This document shows, piece after piece, positions 1 through 9,595 of a stretch of DNA of 64,000 bases. The notes beneath the pieces were generated by a model. The model had not been told where the DNA came from. It did no database searches and worked only from the letters and a program-made list of their open reading frames with translations. The DNA is from Viscum album. Taxonomy: Eukaryota; Streptophyta; Magnoliopsida; Santalales; Viscaceae. The stretch lies in assembly GCA_963277665.1 (NCBI GenBank), contig OY728142.1:14088001-14152000 (forward strand). Reading direction: 5' to 3'. Numbering within the stretch: the first letter of the stretch is position 1; each line of letters opens with the position of its first letter. Both the position numbers and the translations under genes were made by a program.

Positions 1-5
1 TAGAC

Positions 6-560
6 ATGAGATTATGACTCTATGTGGATTATCATCGCTTGAATCAGGCCACGATAATGAAAAAGTACACCATTCTGAGTATTGAAGACCTCTTTGATCA
101 GTTTTGAGGTGTGAGATAGTTCTCCAAGATCGATATATGGTCCAGCTACCACTAGTTGTGGGTTCGAGAGGATGATATTCCAAAATTGTATTTCTGATGT
201 TTCTATGAACACTTTGAGTTCCTAATTATTCCCTTTGGTGTGACAAATTCCCCCACCATCTTTATGGAATTGATGAATTAGATTATCTGGCCTTAAAAAG
301 ACCAGTTTTTTTTCTTTTTTGAATAATACTCATATACTCTATGATAGAGGAGGAGTGTGCAGATCACTTAAGGATGGTTCTTGATATACTTTTAGAGAAT
401 CATCTTTATGGAAAGATCTATATGTTTTAGTTCTAGATATAAGAGGTTCACTTTCTAGGGAATTTCATTTCTGAACAATGTTTATCCATGGATCCAACAA
501 TTTATGAAGTAGTACTTTCTTGCAAGAAACCTAAGAATGTGTAAGAGGTGTGAAAATTTA
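6..560 (+). pseudogene. Ty3 reverse transcriptase, degenerate
   Basis: Translating in pieces gives the RT fingers and palm: a CVDYR-like YVDYHRLNQ block near 21-50, IEDLFDQF near 85-105, FSKIDIWSSYH near 121-155, REDDIPK near 160-180, FEFLIIPFGVTNSPTIFMELMN near 210-280, then the EEECADHL segment and the sequence leading to the thumb. Stops interrupt at several points. The catalytic Asp-Asp aligns with AATAAT (322-327), coding Asn-Asn, and is followed by a two-base deletion, so the enzyme cannot be functional. In an active element it would copy the genomic RNA into cDNA inside virus-like particles. Confidence 0.9.
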
Positions 561-1110
561 TTTTTTTGGTGGGGTACTACAAGAGATTTGTGGAATACTT
601 ATATAGGATAACAACCGCTTTAACCACTCTGACATGGAATGGACAACCATTTACCTGTCTGAGTAGTGCCATAAAACCTTTGAGGAGTTGAGGAAGAGGC
701 TGACGAGCACTTCAGTTTTGAGACTACTAGAGGAAGGGATTGAGTTTGTAATGTATTAAGATTCATCATGAACTGGTCTTATTTGTTTTTTGATGCAATG
801 ACATGTATTCATCACATACGGTCTGAGGCAATTGATACCCCTTGAGCATAACTATGTGACTCATGACCTAGAGCTAGTGCCGGTAGTCATTTCCTAGAGG
901 ATGTGGAGGCACTAACTTCTAGGGGAGAACATTGTGCTTTACTCAAACCATAATAGTCTTAGGAACTTCTTCACTTGGAGTGATCTGGACCTGGTGTAGC
1001 GATGTTGGTTGGAGTTCCTACAGGACTATGACTTTGAGATAGTCTATACTCTAGAGAAGAGCAAATTTGTAGTAGATTTATTTAGTAGGAAGTCCCAATC
1101 TCTCTTAGTG
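561..1110 (+). pseudogene. Ty3 RNase H region, degenerate
   Basis: Follows RT directly. Recognisable blocks are the connection segment (FEELRKRLTSTSVL near 680-718), FVMY-stop-DSS at the position of the catalytic DAS motif (about 748-770), HNYVTHDLELVPVV near 850-890, a LYSNHNSLRNFFT segment that stands for the usual YTDHKSL motif (935-975), and WLEFLQDYDFEIVYT...VDLFSRKSQ at 1005-1098. The TDH aspartate reads as Asn here. Several in-frame stops are present. The family enzyme degrades the RNA strand of the RNA-DNA hybrid; this copy cannot. Confidence 0.85.
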
Positions 1111-1329
1111 TGGGAAGCTTCGAAGCATTCAGCTTACCTATAGCTAATCCCAGTGGAAAGGGGGTAAAATTTTCCTACAGTCAATGGTGTTGAATCCTTC
1201 ACTCCTTGAGCATGTGAAAGAGTCCCAGTTGGAAGACATAAAATGTGAAGTTCTATGTGATCATATTTCAATAGGTGATACACCATATGGATATTCTAAA
1301 GGATATAAATGCATTATTTTGTTCCAAGG

Positions 1330-2240
1330 TAGAACAGTAGTTTCAGTCACAATTTAGGAAGATGTGATGCGGGATTTCTATACTTCTCCCTTATTTGTAC
1401 ATCCTGGTGTGGGGAAGATGTACAAAAATCTTCATCATCAGTTTTGGTGGTCCATTATGAGAGAAGTCATAGATGAGTTTGTCACATGGTGCGTTGCCTT
1501 TCAGAAATTTAAGTCCAAGAACCAAGTCCTGGTTTGTTTATTGTAGCCTCTTGAGATCCTGGAGTAGAAATGGGATGATATATCCATATATTTTTTTCAT
1601 AGGGATTTTTTTCATAGTGACAAGCCATGACACCATCTGGGTGATATTAGACCGACTAAAAAAGTCGAGACACTTCCTTTCTATCAAGGAGTAGAGTTTG
1701 GTGAAGATTTTGGGGTAGTTGTACGTACGAGATATCATTCGTCTTCATGGGGTACCCTCGATGATTGTCTCTGATCATGATGTGCAGTTTTCATCATAAT
1801 TTTGGAGAGGCCTATATGTGTAATTTGGGACCCATCTATGAATGAGTACATCATTGAACCCCAAGATTGATGGGAAGATTGGGCACACTATATAGGTGTT
1901 ATAGGATATGCTGAGGTCTTGTGGGTTGGATATATTCTAGAGTCGGGAGGATCACCTTCCTTTAGTAGAGTTTGCGTATAACAATAGATACTGCTCTACC
2001 ATCAATATGTCACCTTTTGAGGCCCTATACTGGATACCCTGTAGGTCACCTTTGTTCTGGATGATGGTTGGAGAGTAATCCATTGTGGGCCCATAGTTAG
2101 TGCAGGCGAAGATGGAGAAAGTGAAGGTCATCCATAAACTAATGAAAATAGCACATAATATATGGAAATCCTATAAATATTTCCTTATTAGTCCCTTGGA
2201 ATTTTAGTAGTGAGACCATGTCTTTTTGAGAGTCTACCCA
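1330..2240 (+). pseudogene. Ty3 integrase, degenerate
   Basis: The N-terminal zinc-binding module is readable at 1364-1545 (VHPGVGKMY, HHQFWW, then C-V-A-F where a CxxC pair is expected, so one zinc ligand is lost). The core follows in shifting frames: HDTIWVILDRLKKSRHF near 1625-1680, RLHGVPSMIVSDHDVQF near 1738-1792, DGKIGHTI near 1868-1895, LPLVEFAYNN near 1952-1985, MSPFEALYW near 2010-2033. The first catalytic Asp (usual MDF) reads IY, the second (SDHD) is kept, and the catalytic Glu position reads Gly. Stops and frameshifts make it a pseudogene. Confidence 0.9.
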
Positions 2241-2627
2241 TGATGAGGAATGCTGAGTTTTGGCTAGGGAGGCATGATATCCCTAAGGTTCATCGAGACG
2301 TTCGAGATCATGCACAGGGTTGGTGAGGTTTCCTACCACCTATCCATACCCCCGTAGCTAATGAGGGTGCACAACATCTTCCACATGTCTTAGATAAGAA
2401 GATACATGTATGATTCTATGCACATCATCGACTGGGGTGAGTTGGACATCAAAGATGGATCCAACTTTGCAGATCACTCGGTGGAGATCGAGGATCGATA
2501 TGAGCGGACAATACAAGGATGGACCATCCCTTTTTTTTGCGTGTTGTGATAGCATGGAAACATGTAATAAAGTTATTGGGAGAGGGAGATCCAAGTTTGG
2601 GCTTAGTATCCTAAGTTTTTTATAGTT
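2241..2627 (+). pseudogene. Tekay-type integrase C-terminus with chromodomain-like tail
   Basis: Joins the integrase core. Reading frames give RFIETFEIMHRVGEVSYHL (about 2288-2347), VHNIFHMS (about 2368-2391), GELDIKDGSNF then VEIEDR near 2435-2500, and a VLW-like / YWERE / YPKFF ending near 2535-2622. In Tekay/Del elements this tail is a divergent chromodomain thought to steer integration toward heterochromatin. Stops (for example after the VLW-like block) break it. It ends about 35 bases before the LTR. Confidence 0.75.
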
Positions 2628-2647
2628 TTTTCAGGGATGAAAATATT

Positions 2648-2661
2648 GAAGGAGGGGATGA
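2648..2661 (+). other. Polypurine tract of element F
   Basis: GAAGGAGGGGATGA sits directly before TGTAGGACAATG, the decayed form of the TGTAACACCCC start common to plant Ty3 LTRs. This is the expected plus-strand primer position and fixes the start of the LTR. Confidence 0.7.
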
Positions 2662-3014
2662 TGTAGGACAATGTTTTTCCTTATAAGTATTTGAAATAAT
2701 TATATATATATTTCCAGAGCTAGGCACTTATCGGGCATGTGATTTTGAGACCTGGTGTGCTAGCAATTAATTTTATAAAAATATTAACTATATTTTATAT
2801 TATACATACATTTCTAATTAAATAAAACCAGATAACTCTCAAAAAGTTGATCAGATCTTATATCTGAGACCATGGTTGTGTCTGCAATGTGTTGTTTACC
2901 CTAGGTGCAACATAAAATAAGTTAGTGTGTGATGTTTGGACCCCTCACTTGTTGGTTGAATGTTTAAGTTTAATTAATTAATTAATTAAATTCATTTAAC
3001 CAAAATGATATACT

Positions 3015-3022
3015 TATAAATA
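3015..3022 (+). promoter_or_regulatory. TATA box in LTR of element F
   Basis: TATAAATA lies about 350 bases into the LTR, before a C/T-rich stretch that could hold the transcription start. The position fits a U3 promoter of a plant Ty3 LTR. The inference is from position and consensus only. Confidence 0.5.
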
Positions 3023-3599
3023 CATAATTATGATGTTTTTATAAGGTTTTTGGCTCAAAATCCTCCCACCAACAATGAAGATCTCTCCCTTCATCCCTTT
3101 GGAGAATTAATGAAAAACCTTTGACAAATTTCAATGACTTTGAAGATCTATGAAAATTGGAGTTCAGAAAATGAAACGATCATTAGTAGGCATGTTCATC
3201 AACAAAGAACGGATCAAAAAATATATGTAGGATTTATCTTTGAATTTCTTATCCCTGATTTAACTTCCTTGGAATATGAAATATATTTAGTTTTCAGTTT
3301 TTTCATTCTTGAACCTCAATGTCGATGGAAAAAATAACATGGCCATTGATTAATATGTGCTAGATGCAATATTTCTTCCCTTCCTCCATTATTCACAAAA
3401 TCATCAATTCCCATTTTTGACATGTCGAAATGACCATGAATCATTGATCAGAGCATGGATCTATGTAGATCTAGGTCCAAGGATCACAGATTTGTGATTG
3501 TTTCTTTGTTTCGAGTTGGATTGGAGGTATAGAAGCATGCGTAAGAGGTAGTGGTTTTATGATATGCATGCTAGGCAGTTTTGTGAGGCTATGATATTA

Positions 3600-3895
3600 G
3601 GGTGGAAGCATGAGTAGGAAACTTATGATCATGTGGTAGGCTGAGGAGGTGAGGTGGCGTGTGGCGACGGTCTTGTGCAGCATAACGACTATAGGTGAGG
3701 CGGGTAAGGCTTCCAAGATGATGAGGCAGACATCAGAGTAGGGGGTTGAGGAAGAGGCAGTGGCTCCCGAGCATGACGGTTGAGCATGGCAGGGTGAAGA
3801 GGTCATAAAACCGGCTAAAAGTGGCACAACATGCGGTCGAAGGCGGCGACGGCGGACCCTGATAATGTAGCGGCAGCGGGTGCAGTGCACTAGGT
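3600..3895 (+). other. GC- and CpG-rich island inside LTR F
   Basis: About 300 bases rich in G on the + strand with many CG dinucleotides (GGCGACGG, GGCGGCGACGGCGG and similar), in a window that otherwise has very few. A 97-codon open frame on the - strand (3597-3890) is a by-product of the low AT content: it is Arg/Ser/Pro-rich and matches nothing I recognise. The likeliest role is the R/U5 part of the LTR. Confidence 0.5.
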
Positions 3896-3946
3896 AGTTA
3901 GGGTTTTGAACGGGGGAGGGGTTAGGGATAAAATGAAAAGAAAAAG

Positions 3947-3947
3947 A

Positions 3948-3986
<39 letters not shown>

Positions 3987-3988
3987 TT
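3947..3988. repeat. (AAT)n(ATT)n self-complementary microsatellite
   Basis: A run of AAT units passes directly into ATT units, so the two halves are perfectly complementary and can fold into a hairpin. It lies in LTR F. Confidence 0.9.
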
Positions 3989-4696
3989 TTACATAAACCC
4001 GCATAACTCCCACTTGGGGAGTCTAATTAGCGCATCACCTGTGGTGGTGTGACCATGTTTATGATACAGAAATTTTGAGACTGTTTAAAAAAAATTACAT
4101 TTACTTGCATCCCTATCCCATGAAAAGCCTATGAAATATTATATTTAATAATGTTATTAAATCTTTGACCCATCATAACTCTCTTCTGGGTGTCCAAACG
4201 ACATGCCCTCAGTGACTACATGACCCTAAATTTGAGGCGATCCTTTTAAGAACAAATTTTTGGAATTAATATTTGTCCCATGGTTTCGGTCCATGGAGTG
4301 TTATTTTTATAATAATATTATGATAATTATTATTATTGTGTAAATTGTACCTGACATATCTTATGTATATGACATCCAGATGATTTTCCAACTGTGGAAT
4401 CATTTCCCTAATGATGTGGTGGACTTTTAGGACCAGTGTTAGGTGTTTTGTTCAGATTTTTGGGGGGAGACCACAAATTACCCCTTACACACTTTATAGA
4501 AAAATGTATCCTGCACACTATTTGATAGGTTTGGTGAAATAAATAGCCAATCCTTGATGTTTTTCTACATAGGATTCAATGGTGCCCTCTAATTTGAATT
4601 TTGAGATATGATACGAGGTGTTCTAAGAATGATTCTTATTCAGGAGGTTTTCAATGACGACAGTGGTTAGACATACATATTAGAGTGGAACCCCCT

Positions 4697-4701
4697 AACT
4701 C
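4697..4701. repeat. Target site duplication of element A, left copy
   Basis: AACTC, repeated exactly at 17008-17012. Five bases is the size made by Ty3 and copia integrases. Together with the TG...CA ends it proves insertion of A into LTR F. Confidence 0.95.
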
Positions 4702-5261
4702 TGTAATGCCCCGACCCCAGTTAACTAGAGTCGGTGAATTATTATATAACATTGGCATTATCACAAGAAAGATCAAGTCTCAAAAGACCGATTAGTTTAG
4801 TAGCCTTGGAAACACTATATACAATCATAAAGTTTTACATTACATAAAAAAACATCTTGTCTTCATATCCCCTCATACTATCCCTACAGGTCATTCATAA
4901 ATTACTTCTTCATAATCCTAGGAAAAATAAAACATTGAAAGGGGTGATATCAGATGCTCAGTAAGCATAACATTATAGCAGAAGCTTTCATAGATAAGCA
5001 TAAACACTTAAGACAATTTATAATTAAAACAAAAGCCTTTTAAACTTGAACTTCAGCATAATATGGAAAAGATAAAATAAAATAATGCCATTTACTTACT
5101 CACATGGATATTCTACTAGTCTAATGATCACATGAAATATCAATAACCACTTTTATAATGATGGAATGCATAATGCCAGTCTATCATAACCACATAGCCA
5201 AGGCCTCGTGCCAAGACTACAAATAAGATTTTGCCAAGGCCTTGTGTCAAGACACTAGTTT

Positions 5262-5273
5262 GTCTCATGAGAC
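5262..5273. repeat. Conserved palindrome GTCTCATGAGAC in LTR A
   Basis: A perfect 12-bp palindrome next to a CAAGGCCT...CAAGAC direct repeat. The same block occurs in the right LTR (12691-12702), in element B (29884-29895; decayed at 36151-36162) and, altered, in element C (28391-28402). Its survival between families whose LTRs otherwise differ widely suggests function or recent common origin. Confidence 0.6.
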
Positions 5274-6557
5274 CTACCGATGCATCGAGGAGCTATAGAG
5301 GGATCCACCCATCACTTATTAAGTCCAATGCATTCCTCATATGAGCAGTTTTAAACATAACATAAACATTCATATTAAAACTAGCATACGAAATGTCAAT
5401 ACTTTAACCACAAACCATGAATGGTATAAAAATAGCACATCCACAGTCAAACATAACTCATTCGATACAATATGGAAGATTTTATTGTATCACATTAACC
5501 TCAATCAAGAATAACTAAGGATGTTGACATAGATAAAAATAATCATCAAAACTATTTGAGAGAAATATCCCCCTTTTTCTTGAAATCATTTAAAAGTCAC
5601 ACTATTTGTCAAGAAGCCATTTAAAAATAGATTTTTGAATAAAAGTGTCCCATACCACTTTGAAACTTTTAAAAAACGTTTTAATTTTAAAACTTTAATG
5701 TCCATATAAATAAATTCTTAAAACCATTTTTAAAACATGGACATTAATGAGCAAGATTTAGATGAATAAGTCTTCAAAACACTTAAAAATGTACTTTAGT
5801 TAGAGTTTCTAACCAAAATAGAGACACTTGAATACAAATAATTGAGGTAATACAAACTTTATAATATCATGAGAATAAAGGGATTCATGATATACTATGT
5901 CAAAGTACATTATATACACCACATAAAATGGATTTGGTGTATAACAACAAAGAAGTATCAATGGAATGTAAATTGAGATGAAATCTCTCAAAAAGGTTGT
6001 ATCCTTAGGTTAAGGATAAATCAACATCATAATTATGTGTTACAAATATAAATACACTAAATATGATTGTATATTCAGTGTAAAACAATCAAAGGACATT
6101 CACACATATTCTAGTAAAAACAACACCAATGCATTGGATGTTTGTCTCAACAAATTGAGATTGAGTAAAAATTACTCTTATCAAGTTCATAATGATGACT
6201 TGATAATTTATCAATGGAGTGGTTATGTGTATAAAAAGTATATCCACAGAAAGGGGAGTGGAAATTATGACATAATCAAATGAATAGTGATTCCACACAT
6301 AATCTTGGAGTAAAATAATCAATGAAGTATGCGTAAAGCTGAATAAATGGAAATTGAAATTTCAAATTCCCTTATCGATTTGGTAACTTATGAAACATTA
6401 ACCCATGAAAGAAGGATAACACAATTATGATCTAAATATACATTAATTAAATTATATTACACAATTAATACAAACATGGGAAGTACACACACCACATGCA
6501 ATAAATAAGTGGTGAATAATGGAATTCTCACGGAATTAAAAGTGAGATAAGAAACCC

Positions 6558-6565
6558 CTTACCTT
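6558..6565 (-). promoter_or_regulatory. Splice-donor-like site in LTR A (left)
   Basis: The minus strand reads ACAAGGTAAGGGGTTTC, which fits the AG|GTAAG donor consensus. It lies about 900 bases downstream of the TATA box on the sense strand. The same site is in the right LTR (13986-13993) and in element B (31211-31217), and a related one lies at 32370-32377 in B. Splicing from here to the AG just before the gag start would remove a long leader. This is inference from consensus and conservation. Confidence 0.4.
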
Positions 6566-6893
6566 GTAATTTTCCTTGGTTGGGGGTTGGTTAACCTCCT
6601 ATATAATGTTGAAATAATTGTTATTAAATTATTCATGAATCATATACATTAATATGATATCATATATGATCTTTTATCATTGCTTTGTTAATAATATCTT
6701 AGAATTATCATCGTTTCGGGTGTTAACTTACTCGTTTTCTTTTATATGTTTTGTTATGTAAGCCATGTTTGTCATGGATAGGTTGTATATTATTCATATC
6801 CAGAATTATATCAAGTCCTTAAACATTATTTTTAAATCATTAAATGATAATTATACTTGAATGGATATGATGGAGAATGAATCTCATCGCGTT

Positions 6894-6930
6894 CATGGAG
6901 ACGGTAGTCCGTACATATGCACGAGCGACA
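6894..6930. repeat. CpG-retaining repeated motif, copy 1, LTR A left
   Basis: A block with the core GGAGACGGTAGTCCGTAC followed by a GCACGAGCGAC segment. A second copy lies at 7082-7115 in the same LTR, and both are kept in the right LTR (14322-14358 and 14510-14543). It keeps several CG dinucleotides although the surrounding LTR has almost none. Confidence 0.6.
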
Positions 6931-7081
6931 ATATCATTCTATTGATATTAAAATAATATATACTTGGATGGTATATTATATATAAAGAATCATTATAATG
7001 TTATATTTATTTTTACATGAATTATACATCATTATTATACCCATCCGAATAATAATATATTGAATAACAATTACACCACGA

Positions 7082-7115
7082 CGTGGAGACGGTAAGCTGT
7101 ACGTACGCACGTATG
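7082..7115. repeat. CpG-retaining repeated motif, copy 2, LTR A left
   Basis: Core GGAGACGGTAAGCTGTACG then the palindromic GTACGTAC. It is about 190 bases from copy 1. On the sense strand both copies lie downstream of the TATA box. Confidence 0.6.
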
Positions 7116-7301
7116 ATGACATGTTATTCAAAGGGTGGATAGAATACTGAATATGGTTGTACCATATTTATAATAAAATCACAGTATATATAAGATACTA
7201 GAGTTATTATTTTAGAATGTTAATAACAAAGAAATAATAAGTGGAAGAAGAAAGGAACTTGAAAAGGGGTGGTGAAAACATTACCTCTTCTTCGGGTTCT
7301 T

Positions 7302-7322
7302 CCTTTTGATTTGATCAAAAGG
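7302..7322. other. Hairpin CCTTTTGAT-TTG-ATCAAAAGG in LTR A
   Basis: A perfect 9-bp stem with a 3-base loop, about 150 bases downstream of the TATA box on the sense strand. It is unchanged in the right LTR (14731-14751). It could be an RNA structure near the 5' end of the transcript. Confidence 0.6.
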
Positions 7323-7454
7323 GCTCCTTAGGTTGGATTTATGATCAAACTAAGGACTCTAGGTTGTATTGAGGGAAGTTTAGAGAGTATTTGGGTAGGT
7401 TTTGGCCGAACCAAAAGGCTTTGAAGGTGTGAATAAATGAGAAGTAGGAGTGCC

Positions 7455-7462
7455 CTTTTATA
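7455..7462 (-). promoter_or_regulatory. TATA box in LTR A (left)
   Basis: The minus strand reads CTTATAAAAGGGCACTCC. In the right (5') LTR the site is mutated to TATAATAG (14884-14891). This splits the LTR into about 2.1 kb of U3 and 2.7 kb of R/U5. Elements B and C have TATA boxes at comparable places. Confidence 0.6.
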
Positions 7463-9576
7463 AGAGGGGTGACGGGCACCTTTGGAAAAGCTAGAAATAT
7501 TAATTTATAATAAATTCATATTAGGTTTCTAATAGCTAAAAAGTTGATTTCTTAAATTTTAAGGTGGGTATGGGTCTAAAAACACTAAACCAATAGAATT
7601 TAGACAGGTTTGGGTCATTATATTAACCTTATCTTTAAGTATTAACTCTTAGTTAATTAGTTTCACTTTTATAATGTCTCTTTGTATTTTTATATTATAT
7701 GGTTAATAAACTAACCAGATAAATCCAAGAGAACCCCAAGTGGTACATTAATGATACACCTATCATGATATAAGTCTCTTTGCCGAACCTTATATTTTTA
7801 GGAATTTAATATCAATTAATAATATAATATTTGTTTTAAAAAAAACTTTATGTCAATTTTGACACTATTCAATAGTTGATTTTTGTGAAACTCATAACAG
7901 AATGATTACTTAGAAAAAAGTTAATTAAATAAATTATAATATGTCATATTAACCAATAAAATTATTTTAATTCAATAAAAGTCTCAAATTATATTTATTT
8001 GTGTATTTATAATATCAATTATTCTAATTTTTTACTATTATGGTAATTACTGCATCACTATTGTGACATAAATAAATTAAATTATTTAATGTCTAAAAAT
8101 TATAAATAAAATATAATTATGTACTAAATATTTTTAGATTTCTAATGAATATTTATAGTCTAAAATCCAACATATATAACCCTATGTAACAATTGTTTTT
8201 CTAAAAGATATATGCTTGTGTCATTTTTGTATTCATTTTAACATAATTAAAATAAAGTGTCCCTATCACTTACAAGTGGATCCATGGGGTCCCAAAATCG
8301 ACCCAAAGATGCCCATGGTCGGAAATGTATCCACCAATAAGGTTAGGATACGTTTTAGGGTAATTTAGTATTATTATAATATTATTTGTTAACCCTTATT
8401 TACCGGATTTACCCTTAACCATGGTAAATAAAATATTTACCGAAGTAATTATTCAAAATGTCTAAAAATAAAATTTACCTATTTACACAATTTGGAAATA
8501 CTGATTCCAAATATGGAATCCATTTTTCAAAATTCAATACATATAAGTGGCAGAAATTAATTTAAAATTAATTTCTGTTGTTAAAAAAAATCTTGTTTTT
8601 AAGAAATAATAACTATCAAAAGATTGACAGTTGTTTATGTTCGGTTTAAATGTGAAATTATGTTCAATGACCCACATTGTATTACATGGTAAAAATATAT
8701 TTTAAATATAATTTAAAACCACTCAAATTCATAATTTATCACTATTAATTATTTCAATTAAAATAAAATTGTTTTTAATTAAAATTTAGTAATTTTTTCT
8801 ATTCATGAAAATATAAAAGTTATCCGAAAAGTACCAAAATTTCACCCTTGGATAATTTTGTTATTCCGAATCCAAAAATGAAGTCTATTTTACCAAATTC
8901 AAAACATAAAAGTTAAATTTGTTAATTTAAAGTTGATTCCTACTTTCGAAACCAAAAGGTGTATTTTTAAGAAATAATAACAATCAAAAGTTGGACACTT
9001 GTTTATGTCCAATTTCAAGGTGAAATTACTTAAAATTTCCATAATTGGATTAAATAGTAAAAATATAATATATTTATACTTACAAACCATTAAAATGTAT
9101 AATTTAACAATATAAATTATTTTGATTAAAAAAGTTGTTTTCAGTTAAAATATAGTATTTCTCACTATTCACCCAAATATGAAAGTTATTAGAAAGACAC
9201 CAAAACATTATTGATACTAAATTCTTATGTACCGATTCTAAAGAAGAATTTAATTTTGTCAAATTGAATATATCAAAGTTTCAAATGTTGGTTTTAAAAA
9301 GGTTTCGCCATTAAAAGGCAGTGAAATTTCATTTTTTGAAAAATACTTCTTTTATCTGAAAAAATGAATTTGTTCATAAATCATGTCTTAGAAACTCATA
9401 ATAGGGATTAAAATTATAAGGATAATATAATATTTAAAATTTAGTTACTACTATTCATAACCTCTTTTGAACGGCTAGTTTGGTAAGTCGTGGTGTACTT
9501 GAACTCAGTGTTGCGTACAACACACGCTATTGTATTATTCAAAGAGAAGTGTACCGTGGAAGATTGGGGTGTTACA

Positions 9577-9595
9577 TTCACCCCTCCTTCAATAA
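9577..9595 (-). other. Polypurine tract of element A
   Basis: The minus strand reads GAAGGAGGGGTGAA directly before TGTAACACCCC of the 3' LTR, preceded by an AAGGATGCAATTT block that resembles the GAGGACGCAATTT block before the tracts of B, C and D. It is the plus-strand primer and sets orientation. Confidence 0.8.

Larger units (their letters stand above)
1..2661 (+). mobile_element. Ty3/gypsy Tekay/Del-type chromovirus, 3' half of internal region (element F)
   Basis: The window opens inside a Ty3/gypsy polyprotein read on the + strand. RT, RNase H, integrase and a chromodomain-like C-terminus follow in the canonical order, then a purine tract and an LTR start at 2662. Every domain is broken by stops and small indels, so the copy is dead. 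The C-terminal block (RVGEVSY, then VHNIFHMS, then an EIEDR segment, then a WERE segment) is the arrangement of plant Tekay/Del chromoviruses. The 5' part of the element (5' LTR, gag, protease) lies left of the window. Confidence 0.9.
2662..4701 (+). mobile_element. LTR of element F, first part (interrupted by element A)
   Basis: Starts TG directly after the purine tract. It contains a TATA box (3015-3022), a GC-rich island (3600-3895), an AAT/ATT microsatellite (3947-3988) and, at its right end, the first decayed copy of a 47-bp tandem repeat cut by element A at AACTC. The rest of the LTR resumes at 17008. No coding capacity is visible. Combined LTR length without the insertion is about 3.35 kb, long but usual for Tekay chromoviruses. 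Confidence 0.75.
4702..9576 (-). repeat. 3' LTR of element A
   Basis: 4875 bases, beginning TGTAATGCCCCG and ending GGGGTGTTACA on the + strand (short inverted ends). It aligns along its whole length with 12131-17007. On the sense (minus) strand it holds a TATA box (7455-7462), a 9-bp hairpin (7302-7322), two copies of a CpG-containing motif, a splice-donor-like site and a 12-bp palindrome. Short open frames within it (such as 6035-6283) are chance. Confidence 0.93.

Noticed and set aside
3597..3890. 97-codon open frame on the minus strand
   Set aside because: It exists because the block is GC-rich and has few stops. Arg/Ser/Pro-rich with no motif, and it lies inside an LTR.
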